In this document: positions 21,301 through 32,612 of the stretch, one piece after another
Numbering within the stretch: position 1 is the first letter of the stretch
How the letters are laid out: each line of letters opens with the position of its first letter
From: Puccinia triticina
Lineage: Eukaryota; Basidiomycota; Pucciniomycetes; Pucciniales; Pucciniaceae
Length of the DNA stretch: 64,000 bases
NCBI RefSeq assembly: GCF_026914185.1
Contig: NC_070566.1
Location: forward strand, 4,340,001 to 4,404,000
Reading direction: 5' to 3'
Program-made: the position numbers and the translations under genes
The notes under the pieces: model-generated
What the model was told of the DNA's origin: nothing
The model's database searches: none
What the model saw: the letters and a program-made list of their open reading frames with translations, nothing else

Positions 21301-22889
21301 TGCATGTCTCTACTTTCAAGAATGAGTTCTTTGACTCAGTGAGAGAAGGCTACAAGAAAGACAAGAACACTACCATATTGTCTGAACTTTTGTTGAAAGA
21401 TGCTAAAGATGCCCAGCTGAAATATTCTTTACAAGATCCTTGGAGAAAGCTATATGATGAAGGAAGATTCTCTATATTTGATGGCCTCATCTACTTCAGA
21501 GAGAAACACAACTCTGTCCTAGTCCTAGCTGACAAAGAAAGTATCAACACTATCTTGCATGAATGCCATGACAGTGTCTATTCTGGTCATCTTTCTAAAG
21601 ATAGGACTTTAGAGAAAGTAGCTGATACTGCTTGGTGGGCTGACTGGAGACAAGACACTGGTGAATACTGTTTTTCCTGTGATAGATGCCAGAAAGCAAA
21701 TAAAGCTACAGGCAAGAGATTTGGACTGCTCATGAAAATTGAAGAACCCTCAAAGCCATGGGATGTTATTAAAATGGATTGGGTAACTTCCTTGTCCCCT
21801 GGAGGAGCTGCTAGTTTCAATGCTTGTCTAGTAATAGTGGACAGATACTCTAAGACCCCAATATTTGTACCTTGCTTCAAGGATGACTCTGCCATGGACA
21901 CTGCCATACTGTTTTGGAACAGAGTAATGCCTAGAACTGGCATCCCCAGAATCATCATCTCTGATAGAGACCCTAAGTTCACATCTGAATTCTGGACTGA
22001 ATTACACAGTATGCTAGGAACAAAACTCTCCTTCTCCACTGCTTACCACCCTCAGACTGATGGATTAGCTGAAAGAATGATTCAAACACTTGAAGATATG
22101 ATCAGGAGGTTTTGTGCATATGGTCTAGAATTCAAAGACAATGATGGTTACACTCATGACTGGGTTTCACTTCTACCAATCCTTGAGCTAGCTTATTGCA
22201 CCAGCATACATTCAACCACTGGAAAACCTCCTGCCATCCTGGAAAAAGGCTGGATCCCAAACCTTCCCAGAAATTTCTTGAAGCAAGACTCTGTAGACAT
22301 TCATCCTACTGCTCTTGCCTATGGAAAAATCTTCGAGAAAGCCAGAAAACATGCTGAGCAATGCATAACAGAAGCTACATCTTATAACAAAGAGAGATGG
22401 GACAAGAGTCACAAAAAACCATCTTTTAAAGTTGGTGATAAAGTCCTAATATCCACAGCAAACTTCAACAACCTGTCTGGCCCTAAGAAGATGAGAGACT
22501 CCTTCACTGGACCATTCCTTGTGAAAGCTTTACATGGGAAGAATGCTGTAGAAGTGATTCTGACTGAAGAGTTTAGCAGGAAACATCCCACATTTCCTGT
22601 CAGCTTGGTGAAACCATACAAAGACCCCAATCCAGACAAGTTCCCCTTGAGACAGAAAGTCAAAGTTGACATTCCCCCCATGGATAAAACCCCTCAGGGA
22701 AAAGTCATACAAAAGATTCTCAGAGACAAGAGATTGAGAGTGGAGAACAGAGATGTTATGATGTACTTAGCTAGATACAAAGGTATGAGTGCTGATCATG
22801 ATGAATGGCTCCTTGAGAAAGACATTCCAGACTCTGCTATCCTTCTCAGGAAATTCAAAAGTGAGAAGAGGTCTAACCCTGTGGTTTGA
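15354..22889 (+). CDS. Gypsy-1 Gag-Pol polyprotein, interrupted by a MITE
   Basis: One frame runs from about 15354 to 19996 and resumes at 20751 to the stop at 22887-22889. Order: disordered Pro/Ser/Arg-rich N-terminus (to about 16578), Gln/Ser-rich and helical segment, Gag core (about 17430-17980), zinc knuckle [14 protein letters not shown] (near 18130), aspartic protease with [11 protein letters not shown] (18591), reverse transcriptase with [11 protein letters not shown] (19652), RNase H with [14 protein letters not shown] (20852), integrase with an H2C2 zinc finger, D..D..E core ([27 protein letters not shown]) and a C-terminal chromodomain ending in [16 protein letters not shown]. The MITE adds 756 bases including its TA duplication, so the frame is kept but a stop at 20286 within the MITE ends translation. 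No other defect is visible. The methionine-initiated open frame from 20655 starts inside the MITE and is not a separate gene. Confidence 0.9.
15373..16578 (+). CDS. 401-codon ORF overprinted on the start of Gypsy-1 Gag
   Basis: This frame is +1 relative to the Gag-Pol frame and stays open for 401 codons entirely inside it. It starts with a good ATG 19 bases after the Gag-Pol ATG at 15354. The product is Pro/Gln-rich with acidic and helical stretches in the middle ([35 protein letters not shown], then an [10 protein letters not shown] segment) and ends in a basic GR-rich tail ([11 protein letters not shown]). The region is visibly GC-richer than the single-coding part that follows. I recognise no homologue. 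Either this is the true capsid-like N-terminal product, with the other frame reached by frameshift or internal start, or the reverse. Which frame is translated is not decided by sequence alone. Confidence 0.5.
   Translation: MAETSQQNCATATALAQPPKNGFEGLEAALPPLQEDFLKLPEEEPLPPDTMIPPALYQPRETSIALASNRSTPVPRPIDREQIDLTVNPPQTSQPPSQPINPEGMRPTAPPSLALLPYTQSPRREASSGPMDLIPEEEELSSLISMFNEQFDLFVRAREAQNISTMRRLLSQASMTQEMIIDLVGRNDGIRLCQDWIPREEHNNLEVSLTHQNNGNVPPNSTALQFRTPSQLAMIPHANQWPLIVTPTPEPTDFQHRALAQEFQVPTLSNPPEPCPQPQSQLRPENQNYQGSPLPPPPPPQTLQVRPPPASIPREVVQLFRPSPHHPTGGYNPHLYPQMPQEFAGHNPPHPQNNWRGSGRNWRRPQDNTQRVLEIGEYLMRATRGVRRGYGQGRARGRGPY
19997..20750. mobile_element. TA-flanked MITE inside Gypsy-1 reverse transcriptase/RNase H
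   Basis: The 754-bp insert begins CACGGCGGGGGTAC and ends GACTCCCCGGGTG; the imperfect TIRs share CAC(G/C)(G/C)(C/G)GGGG. The codons around it show the empty site should read GAT GTC ATA TAT GAA, which gives TA as the duplicated target. TA suggests Tc1/mariner-type mobilisation. It contains repeated CGGTTCCACG blocks in both orientations, a T15-like run at 20230, an A-rich stretch, and near 20475-20510 a GGTTTGAGTCC block that resembles a tRNA B box. Confidence 0.75.
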
Positions 22890-23185
22890 TTTCTTACAGA
22901 AATCCAACCCTCTTGGTGGTAGGGAATGTCAGCCTTAGAGTCATCACATCTGACCTAAAAGCTGCCTGTTCTACCTTTGTTACATATAAATTACTTGATA
23001 TCTTTTTCATCTTAAAGGATAACCTTGTTTTGACTTCATATTCTGTTTCCTCACGTAATTTTAACCCTAGTTACAACTTACCAACTCTTTGTAACTACAC
23101 TCCTTCCCTGAGGTATTGAGTTGTGGCGCGCATGCGCAGTTGTGACGTGTCAGCGCTACCAGGCGCGCCAAACCACGAGTACATA

Positions 23186-25192
23186 TGGTGTTGCAAGCGC
23201 GTCTGGGCACTTACCCAACTCCCGCTTGGCCGAGTGCCTCCGGGGGTTGGGTATGTGCCCAGCGGGCTTGATCGGATAGGTTGCGCGGGGGGCAGAGCTT
23301 GGCACACAGCCAAGTCCCACTTGGCCGAGATCAAGCTCTGGGCACATATGATCACCGACCAGCAGACTACTCAACTATGTAGCACCCACCACCTCTTGAT
23401 CGACTCAACGCCCAGGTTCATTTAAACAGGATATTGGTTCAATGTGAGGTTTCTGTTTTATTTTTCTTTGTTAAATTCTTTTCCATTTTTCTATCTTCTG
23501 TTGACCATTTCTCTTTCTTCTTTTTAGATGTCTCAGCCGGCTGTGATGGACTCAGCGGAACTGGAACTCCAGGCGAATCAAGAGAGAGCCCGCGCCCTCG
23601 CCGGGGAGCTTCGAGAGCTACAACGGAAGAACTTTGAAGCCGAAACAATCAAAAACTCAAAAGAAAAGTTAAATCAAAAGCGTACTTATAAGAACGATTG
23701 ACTTACACACAAGGATCGCAAACCCAATTCGATGATCAAGCCCGAGGTTCGAGATTTAATCCGCCAAAATGTCATTGGAAAAGGTATGAAGACAGTCGAT
23801 GCCATCAAGACATTCAATGTTTCTCGACGCCAGGTCCAGCGGATCAAGGCCGAAGATCCAAATCATGTCAAGACTCAGAAGAAGCGTCCCAGCAAATTCA
23901 CCAAAGACATGAAGACTGATCTCCTTCTTCAGCTTGAGCAGAGGTCGTCAACTACTCTGAAGGAAATGGCTTGATTCATCCAGGATAAATTCGATGTCAA
24001 GGTTTCAACACAGGCAATTAGTAACCTGATCCATGATATGGATATCAACCAGCGGGCAAATTTTGTGAATAGGCGTGGTTTGGACCTCGGAAGGACGGTC
24101 GTTTTTGTTGACGAATCCGGATTCGATCTTCATTCTGGTCGGGCCTTTGGCTACTCTCCTTCTGGTATGTTTCTTTTCTGCTCTTCGCTTGTGTCTGTTG
24201 TTATTCTGATTGTTTTGTTGCTTGATTCAAGGCCAGCCCTCTGTCTTGAGCCTCATGCCCAAGGCCAAGCAGTTGACCTTGATAGGGGCCCTGTCCGAGG
24301 AGGGCTTTGTTTATCACGAGCTGCGCAACGCCAATAACACCAAGGCCAAGGGGGTAGGAGCAGATGACTTCTGCCTTTTCCTCGGTAGTCTTGGTGATAG
24401 GTTGCCAAATGAATCGATCATCATCATGGACAACGCTCCGATTCACCAAGGCAATCGTTTCAAGGAAATCAAACGGTCGCTTGACAGCTCAAAATCAATC
24501 AAACTCGAGTTCCTGCCGCCGTACTTGCCATTCCTCAACCCAATCGAATACAGCTTCCATTCAATCAAGTCGTACGTTCAATCCAAGGAGCCACCCAACC
24601 GGGAAGCGCTTGTTTCCAAGATCAAACTAGGGATTGCTGAAGCAATCACCCCCCAAAAATCAAAAAACTTCTTTTCTCATTGCCGTCGTCTCTACCTTCC
24701 CTGCATTGAAATGCAGGAAATCACGGGGCCAGTATTGGCAGCCCCACCCGAATAGTTACTCAGAACATCAACTTCCTTCCTCTTCTCATGTCGATTTTTT
24801 AACACTCAAAAAAAGTAAAAGAATTAAAAAAACTGTAGTGCAATTACCCTAAAAATGTATGTAGAAGAGACTGTAGATAGTACACGAAATAAATCAACAG
24901 CAAGTGTTAGCCTTAACTCGTAGATTTGTGAAGAAGTACGAGCTAGTCCGAGTGCGATACATCCCATGCCTCAAGGGGTGCATTGGTTTTTGGGTGGCGT
25001 GGCACCCTCGCTTGATCTCGGCCCAGCTGGGCTTTGTCCCGAACCCGGCCAACTTTGCAATGTGCCAAGCCGGGGTTGGGAGTGTTCCAGGCGGGCTTGA
25101 CGATTGGCCAAGCAGGCTTTAGGGTTGGCCACGCGCGCTTGGCCTTTTTTCGGCCTAACTTTGGTGAGTGCCCAGACGCACTTGCAACACCA
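23186..25192 (+). mobile_element. Tc1/mariner (IS630-type) element, TSD TA
   Basis: The ends are TGGTGTTGCAAGCGCGTC and its inverse, ending GACGCACTTGCAACACCA, flanked by TA on both sides; the uninterrupted LTR reads ACATATGTAAATT at this site. The element is 2007 bp and encodes a DDE transposase on the plus strand. Subterminal blocks with CTTGGCC and GGCCAAGC repeats lie at both ends (about 23220-23340 and 25000-25160). Confidence 0.93.
23528..24755 (+). pseudogene. Tc1/mariner transposase, two in-frame TGA stops
   Basis: From the ATG at 23528 one frame carries an N-terminal coiled segment, a helix-turn-helix DNA-binding region (VRDLIRQNVIGKGMKTVDAI, then NVSRRQVQRI), and a catalytic domain: VVFVDESGF (first D), IIIMDNAPIH (second D) and LPPYLPFLNPIEYSFHSIKS (E). 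An intron GTATGT...TTCAAG (about 24165-24231) separates the first and second acidic residues. TGA codons at about 23699 and 23972 lie exactly in frame. Both sit in a T-TGA context and would be CGA (Arg) before a C to T change. The catalytic residues are all kept, so inactivation is recent. Confidence 0.85.
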
Positions 25193-25902
25193 TATGTAAA
25201 TTACATAAGCAAACTGTGAAAATTTTTGTAGTCAGGATCCCCCTTGCCTGAGGCGGATCTACAGACTCCAGCACACCAGAACCACCACCCAGATAACCCC
25301 AGGATCACCACCAAAGAGCCTACTATACTCCCAGTATACCTACCGTCACAGGCGCCTAGGATATTGACAGTAAGTAACCTCTTTCACTGAACCTTGTTTA
25401 TCTCAGAGGTAAAACTCTGGGTCTTGCTTGATCTGCTCTTTCTTCTGGTTTTGCCTCCTTCTTGATCACAGGGCTGTCCCTCCAATTCTACAGGCATTTG
25501 CCTCTATCTTGATCACAGGGCTGTCCCTTATTATCACTTGGCCTTTGCCTCAAATCTAGGTTTCAGGGCTGTCCCTCAGGTTTCCCTTTAAGAACCTTGA
25601 CTATTCAGAAGGAAGCTAAAAAATTGTGGCTGGATTAAACTTATCTAATCCAGATACCCTCCTGAGAGGAAGCTGTAGCTCTTTCTAGCATAGATTAGCA
25701 GCACTCTTCTGAAGAGTAGCATTGCCAGTGGACGTGCATTCCCACTAGAATAACCTAGTACTTCTCTTCATCTTGATCCTGCTCAGTTTCTCTCTCTCTT
25801 TCTCTCTTTCTCTCATAGTTGTATTTTCTTTATCCCAAGAAATCCAACTATTGCCCTCCCATTTCTTGTGTCCTGCTGTCACTATAGAGACTCAGGCTCA
25901 CA

Positions 25903-26335
25903 TGTACCAGCTACAGTCTGATCAGTTTCCAAATATATGGTTACCAAAATGTTTACAAACGTCCAAAATTTCATTACATACCTTTTTTCACCACAAAACC
26001 CCTAAATGTAGCAGCTACAGTCTGATCGGTTTCCAAATATCACTACTTTGGTAATTTCTGGGTGTTTCTGCCACTATATCTCATCCCACCGTGGGTATTC
26101 TTCTGCCATATGGTTACGAAAATGTTTACAAGCCGCCAAAAGTTCATTATGTACCTTTCCTGACCACAAAACCCCCAAATGTAGCAGCTACAGTCTGATC
26201 AGTTTCCAAATATCACTTCTTTGGCAGTTTCTGGGTGTTTCTGCCACTATATCTCATCCCAGCGTGAGAATTATTCTGCCATATGGTTACCAAAATGTTT
26301 ACAAGCCCTCAAAGATTCATTAAGTACCTTTACTA
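25903..26335 (+). repeat. 173-bp repeat array, forward, about 2.5 units
   Basis: Continues the array interrupted by Gypsy-1. One unit has an internal deletion near 25935. The orientation switches close to 26335, the centre of the CACTA palindrome. Confidence 0.9.
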
Positions 26336-27620
26336 ACACTCTGGCAGAACAATTCCCACGCTGGGATGAGATATAGTGGCTGAAACACCCAGAAACTACC
26401 AAAGAAGTGATATTTGGAAACTGATCAGACTGTAGCTGCTACATTTGGGGGTTTTGTGGTGATCAAAGGTACAAAAAGTAACTTTGGGGGCTTGTCAACA
26501 TTTTGGTAACCATATGGCAGAAGAACACCCACAGTGGGATGAGATATAGTGGCAGAAACACCCAGAAACTGCCAAAGTAGTGATATTTGGAAACTGATCA
26601 GACTGTAGCTGCTACATTTGGGGGTTTTGTGGTCAGCAAAGGTACATAATGAAACTTTGGGGGCTTTTAAACATTTTGGTAACCATATGGCAGAGGAATA
26701 CCCACACTGGGATGAGATATAGTGGCAGAAACACCCAGAAACTGCCAAAGTAGTCATATTTGGAAACTGATCAGACTGTAGCTGCTACATTTGGGGGTTT
26801 TGTGGTGAACAAAGGAACATGATGAAATTTTGGCCGCTTGTAAACATTTTGGTAACCATATGGCAGCAAAATTCCCATGCTGTGATGAGATATAGTGGCA
26901 GAAACACCCAGAAACTACCAAAGTAGTGATATTTGGAAACTGATCAGACTGTAGCTGCTGCATTTGGGGGTTTTGTGGTCAGCAAAGGTATATAAAGATA
27001 CTTGGGGGCTTTTCAACATTTTGGTGACCATATGGCAGAAGAATACCCACGCTGGGATGAGATATAGTGGCAGAAACACCCAGAAACTGCCAGAGTAGTG
27101 ATATTTGGAAACTGATCAGACTGTAGCTGCTACATTTGGGGGTTTTGTGGTGGACAAAGGTACGTAATGAAATTTTGGAACCTTTTAAACATTTTGGTAA
27201 CCATATGGCAGAAGAATACCAACACTGGGATGAGATATAGTGGCAGAAATACCCAGAAACTGCCAAAGTAGTGACAGTTGGAAACTGATCAAACTGTAGC
27301 TGCTACATTTGGGGGTTTTGTGGTGAAAAAAGGTACGTAATGAAATTTGGACCCTTGTCAACATTTTGGTAACCATATGGCAGAAGAATACCCACACTGG
27401 GATGAGATATAGTGGCAGAAACATCCAAAAACTGCCAAAGTAGTCATATTTGGAAACTGATCAGACTGTAGTTGCTACATTTGGGGGTTTTGTGGTGAAC
27501 GAAGGTACGTAATGGAATTTTGGACGCTTGTAAACATTTTGGTAACCATATGGCAGAAGGATACCCACGCTGGGATGAGATACAGTGGCATCAACACCCA
27601 GAAACTACCAAAGTTGTGAT
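26336..27620 (-). repeat. 173-bp repeat array, inverted, about seven units
   Basis: The same unit in reverse complement (CTGATCAGACTGTAGCTGC and ATTTGGGGGTTTTGTGGT recur). Ends in the 8-bp duplication GTTGTGAT of the hAT-like element 2. Confidence 0.95.
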
Positions 27621-28555
27621 TAGAGATCGCCCGTGGGTACCCGTGGGGGGTACCCGGTATCCGTGGGCGGGTACCCGCCAGACCTCGGCGGGTACCCGCC
27701 CGCGGGTGCCGTGTGCGGGTCCGGGTATGTAAATTTTGGATGGCGGGTACCCGTCCAGGTACCTGTTGCAAAAGGTCTGGAGACGAGCAGTCGCGGACGA
27801 CCTTTTGCAGCGCAATCATGGCCCACGCTAGCCTAACCCTCTCTGTGTCCAGCACATGCTGGACGCCGAGAGGGCATACACTCTCAATGTCCGGCACAGA
27901 GCGGACAGCGGGATATGCCCTCTTGATGTCCGGTATGTGCTGGACACCGAGGGGGCATACACTCTCAATGTCCGGCACACCGCGGACATCGGGAGGGTGT
28001 ATGTATGCCCTCTCGATGTCCGGTATGTGCTGGACACCGAGAGGGCATCCACTCTTGATGTCCGGCCCAGACCGGAAATCAAGAATTCACACGCAGTCAT
28101 ACCCTCTCGATATCCGGCCCAGACCGGGCACCGAGAGGGTATATGTATACACCCTCGATGACGGTCTATGCCGGCTTCGAGGGTGGTGTAAGCTCTCGAT
28201 GACCGGCTAAAGACCAGACATTGGGAGGGTATGCACACACCCTCTCGATGTCCGGTCTGTGCTGGTCATCGAGACTGTATGCCCTCTCGGTGTCCAGCAC
28301 AGACCGGACATCGAGAGGGTATATAAATCCTTGATGACCGGTCTGTGTTGGTCATCAAGAGGTTACACCACCCTTGAAGCCGGCATAGACTGGCTAGAGG
28401 GTTGAATCGTAGGCAGTATCCGTGATACCCGCCACGGGTACCGCCGGTACCCGCCCTACGGGTGCCGGGTCCGAGTCCGGGTATCTAAATATGCCCAAAA
28501 TGACCGCAGGTACCCGCACCCGCCACGGGTACCCGGGTCCACTCGGCGATCTCTA
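27621..28555. mobile_element. hAT-like palindromic element 2
   Basis: Terminal inverted repeats TAGAGATCGCC and GGCGATCTCTA. The flanks are GTTGTGAT (27613-27620) and GTAGAGAT (28556-28563), each one change from the GTAGTGAT of the empty repeat unit, so the 8-bp duplication is secure. Inner arms are CGGGTACCCG-rich, as in element 1, but the interior is built from a different inverted unit (TGTCCGG...CCGGACA with CTCTCGATG). Long open frames here come from this palindromic repeat. Confidence 0.85.
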
Positions 28556-29010
28556 GTAGAGATATTTGGAAACTGATCAGACTGTAGCTGCTACATTTGG
28601 GGGTTTTGTGGTCAGAAAAGGTACATAATGAAACTTTGGGGGCTTCACAACATTTTGGTAACCATATGGCAGAAGAATTCCCACACTGGGATGAGATACA
28701 GTGGCAGAAACACCCAGCAACTACCAAAGTAGGGATATTTGGAAACTGATCAGACTGCAGCGGGTACATTTGGGGGTTTTGTGGTGAACAAAGGAACGTA
28801 ATGAAATTTTGGCCGCTTGTAAACATTTTGGTAACCATATGGCAGCAAAATTCCCACTCTGTGATGAGATATAGTGGCAGAAACACCCAGAAACTACCAA
28901 AGTATTGATATTTGGAAACTGATCAGACCGTAGCTGCTACATTTAGGGGTATTGTGGTGAAAAAAGGTACGTAATGAAATTTTGGACGCTTTTTAACATT
29001 TTGGTAACCA
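28556..29010 (-). repeat. 173-bp repeat array, inverted, about 2.6 units
   Basis: Continues the inverted array and is cut at ...GGTAACCA by the Helitron. The unit phase continues at 32613 with TATGGCAG. Confidence 0.95.
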
Positions 29011-30049
29011 CTAGAGGCCAAGGCGGCTTCGCCGCTGCAAATGAGTTCCCCATTTCCCCTATCCCCTGAGTAAAATGATTGATCTTTTTGTTCCATCATA
29101 TAGCTGGCTTTAGAAGATTATAAAGCAATTAATTCATCTATGGATGTCTCCTCTCAGTTCTACACTCTCTTTGTGATACTCTTGATATCCATCTGTGCAA
29201 ACAATTTCAATCATATTGGTTCAAACAGCCATGCCACACTGGAAAGACAAAATCAAAGGATCTTTCACAAGCTCAGCATGTCAATTGTATTGCACCATGC
29301 AACCTGAGGGCATCCTATTGGTGTTGTTGGATATTCTGTGTAGGATTCTCAGGCACAGAGCCTAAAAGTCAAGTGTTACTCTTGACCCTAAAAATCAAGT
29401 GTTGGCAGCTCATGTGCAACAGACATGCATGAGGAAAGTTACATCATTAATATACCAAACAGGTTATGAAGCTCCTTTTACTTGCATCAGACCAATACAA
29501 GGAATTGGTTATCCCAAAAAATTAACCACCAACCTGCTTTTTTGGTTATATATTTTGGAATGGGAGGCTTGAAGGTTGCACCAGAACGCCCATTCAGATT
29601 GTTGGGAAGCAGAACAGATTGAGGCGCTGGTGGATGTGATGTGTTGGTTTTGCTCATTTGAAAGGAAGCAAAAGCGGAGATGATGAGTGTTTGTTGAATG
29701 AGAGGTATATGATTAGAGGGAAGTACAATTAAAGGTTGGAAAGCCTGAAAAGAAGAGATGGCCATAGAGTGGGGCGGAGTCTGGATGGTGCTCTAGGGTA
29801 ATGGCATGCCATTCCGAACAGGGCATTCTATAGCACCGTCCTGTTGATGTCCCACACTACCCAATCTATAATCCCCCATTCTTCTTGTCAGGGAGGCCAA
29901 AAGAAAAACACAATAGAAACCTTAGTGGTTACCGAGCAGAAAACCTCCCTGGTAAGTTGGTACATCCGGTGTACGACCGACGTGCCGGGGAGCCTACCAC
30001 AGCCCGTCGGCCCTGCTCAGCGAGCAAAATCCATGCCTGCGAGTCATCG

Positions 30050-30430
30050 GCCGTGATGATGCCCGAACTCAGCAGCTTTAATCTCACCGGCTGCCGGCCA
30101 ATAGACCTCCCATGTGCAATGTACATTTAAAAGCCTCCGGGGATTAATCGTCCATGAGGCTCTTGGCGAGAGGCTTTGATCAATGACTATGAGGAGCTAC
30201 CGCTCTTGACAAGCAGCCGGCCGGGGCACCACATTCTCCTATTAGAGGTCAACATTCAAGGAGTCTCGACCAAGGACACCATCAAACCATCCACGGCCAC
30301 CTGATTGCAGTCGGTACCAAGCAGCTGCATAAAACATCTTTCCACATCATGCACCCGGGATGTACTAATTGAATAGCCTTGTGGGTCAAGAAACCCAACA
30401 ACCAGCTCCCAGGAGTTCTGCATCCCCTCG
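30050..30430 (-). pseudogene. Degraded protein-coding segment in the Helitron
   Basis: A minus-strand frame gives a protein-like stretch (ELVVGFLDPQGYSIS, then VHDVERCFMQLLGTDCNQ and VDGLMVSLVET) broken by stops and continuing in the same frame with HGRSIGRQPVRLKLLSSG. I do not recognise the family. It may be part of the same captured gene as the segment at 30850-31410. Confidence 0.4.
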
Positions 30431-30849
30431 TGACCGGACTAATACCGGCGTGCCGCACTTGATCAAACTCATTTGTCTCCCTAGTCCAGGGCTCAGTGTT
30501 GACACAAGCCAATACAATCTTGCCATTATTTTGTTAAGGTAAACCAACTCCTTTGGGCCCAAAGAAGAATTCCAGTGCCAGTGCACATCATTTTTCTGTA
30601 TCCAGTAGCTCAACTTTATTACTACATTTTTTTCTTCTGCACCTCCTTCTAGGAAAGCTGCGGAAGTAATCATTTATTGGGCAGACAACAGATATCTGTT
30701 TTTGTTGTTGGCAAGAGATAAATCAAATCAGGGGAACGAATCACATAAATCATATAGAGAAGGGGCGAGAGATGATTGTTATGAGCGGGACACAGACTCT
30801 CTCAAAGCACACAAAGAAGAGGGATCCGCACTGCCATAGAATATTGGCT

Positions 30850-31410
30850 AGGCTACCTCTTTGTGGAAGATGTAGTCCACGCATGTGATCCCCACATTTT
30901 GGTGTAGAATCTGCCAGATAACTTTGAGCAGATCATCTTTACAGCAAAAGAAATCTCTAGCAAAAGACAAAGAGCATCAGTAAGAAAAAAAACGACTGGG
31001 AAGATCAGGAGGGGCACTTCATGAAGATGAAGGGTACAAAGAGGTTGCCCTTGGAGTCACAGAGCTCTTGAAAGGGCGACGAGATGGTGTCCCTAAATTC
31101 AGGGTAATACTTGACACGATGGCGCAAGGTGCCGCAGGTACGGAGGGGCCTGGATCATTGCCGTCAAAACAACATGCACCTTGAGCTGCTTCTTTCTCTT
31201 GGTAACTGCCGTCCGACTCAACCAATCGGCCACAGCCCAGTTTAAACCAGCTTTTTTGGATAGATGGTACAATTCGGCCGCAACAAAGCAGTTGTTTTAG
31301 TCTAGCCATCCGAACATTGTGATATTGAATGGGCCTCGGATCAGATCAAAGACAAATGCTGTCCCAGGAACTCGCTTGCCGTTCGGTACCAGCGTGCCCT
31401 TAACTACGGG
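30850..31410 (-). pseudogene. Degraded, probably captured gene fragment in the Helitron
   Basis: Minus-strand frames yield VVKGTLVPNGKRVPGTAFVF, RGPFNITMFGWLD, FVAAELYHLSKKAGLNWAVA, then in other frames FRDTISSPFQELCDSKGNLF and, after a possible intron ending TTGCTAG, DDLLKVIWQILHQNVGITCV. The amino-acid character is that of real protein, but stops and frameshifts abound. I cannot name the family. The orientation equals that of the Helitron, as is usual for captured fragments. Confidence 0.5.
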
Positions 31411-32612
31411 CCAAGAAGTTTTGGGAATGTTGGTAAGCGGAGAGCCTCGAGCCCACACCCGGCGTATTGATCAATCATAGGCTCGCAGTATCGTAGGACA
31501 GAGCTGGATCACGTGGTAATTAGCAATGTTGATCAAGATTTGATCTGGTTGTGCCCTGGTATTATCTTCTGCACCGTGTGAAGCTCCATTCATGCTGACG
31601 GCAGCACTAGAAAAAGAGCAAGATCAACGAGCAAGCCCCGAGTGGTTTTCAAGCTGGAGAGTGACAGCATGGGCCGGTCAGAGACGGCTGGTGAGGGAGG
31701 GTTTGAGTAAGTGTTGTCAGGCATGGCTAGGGATTCTCGACAGTAGGTCGTGCGCTGTCCCAAGGGTAAAAGTAAAAAATTGCCAGGGGATAACCTTGTG
31801 GGGGGACTGAAGGCGGGGGTGTCCGTCATTGTGGGTCCAGACAAATCCCAAGCTAGGCAAAGGTTGTGGGCGGGACTGGGCGGTAACGTGCATACGGAGG
31901 GTTGTGGTGCTTCCAATATTGGTAACCTTGTCAGTGGTGTTGGATGAGAAGGGCCAGGGATTGTCTTGTGCAATCACCAGTTTCAGCAAGGCGTACTGTT
32001 TTGTGGATGGTATGTAGAGTGGCAGAAGTCGGATAGATTCAGTGTCAGTTTGAGGCGCAAGTGATTAGGGCCTTGGTTGTCAGGTTTACAACGGCTGGAA
32101 CTGGAAACTTACTTGGAGGTGTCATCGCGATTGGTGGCTTGGCTACGGTGGAGAGGGGATGGTGAAAACATACATAGGGTGATTATAGCGGAGTTGGAAG
32201 ATGTTGGTTCGATGGTGGCAAGAATTCGAACATAAAATGAGGACTCTTCTCGAAGATATGTATGTTCCTCAGCCGAACCTCTGAGCTGCACTTCCAGCTA
32301 CAAGTTTGGCTCACACCCCTCCGCTGTTGCAGTTGCGCAGTTTGGGGGGTTTATTCGGTGCCCCCCCCCCCTTTGCATAATGCCCTTGCGGCGCGCTGGG
32401 GGTCATCTGCCCACTACTTTTTAAACCCGCTAGACAAGGATGGGTAGTGGGGCGTCTCTGTTGGGGCTGTTTTTTTTTTGGTTGGATAGGCCCATATATT
32501 TCTTGTTTGTGACAGGATAGGGGGAACCCTTGACTTTTTTTTAAAAAAATTGTGTTATACGGGAAACCCTTGATCTTTGGTTTTGTGTTTCCCTGTCTTG
32601 AATAAAATTGGA

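Larger units (their letters stand above)
13625..25902 (+). mobile_element. Gypsy-1, chromovirus-type LTR retrotransposon, TSD TGTAC
   Basis: LTRs of about 969 bp begin TGTCAGCCTTAGAG and end GACTCAGGCTCACA. The flanking duplication TGTAC is perfect (13620-13624 and 25903-25907). The LTRs are nearly identical, so the insertion is young. The element carries gag-pol on the plus strand, broken only by a TA-flanked MITE; its 3' LTR is broken by a Tc1/mariner element. The integrase C-terminus has a chromodomain. A GGTGGTAGGGAA tract precedes the 3' LTR. Confidence 0.95.
22927..25902 (+). repeat. 3' LTR of Gypsy-1, split by a Tc1/mariner element
   Basis: LTR sequence runs 22927-23185 and resumes at 25193-25902. 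Apart from the insert it differs from the 5' LTR at only scattered positions. Confidence 0.92.
29011..32612 (-). mobile_element. Helitron, non-autonomous, 3.6 kb
   Basis: Read on the minus strand the element begins TCCAATTTTATTC after host A and ends in a GCGGC-GAA-GCCGC hairpin followed by CTTGGCCTCTAG and host T. The surrounding 173-bp repeat reads ...GTAACCA/TATGGCAG... with nothing duplicated or lost, so the insertion is exactly between A and T. This is diagnostic for Helitrons. No Rep or helicase domain is visible inside; instead there are degraded protein-like segments on the minus strand. Confidence 0.88.

Noticed and set aside
29487..29765. 92-codon minus-strand ORF in the Helitron
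   Set aside because: No domain or family resemblance, and its composition does not differ from the surrounding non-coding sequence.
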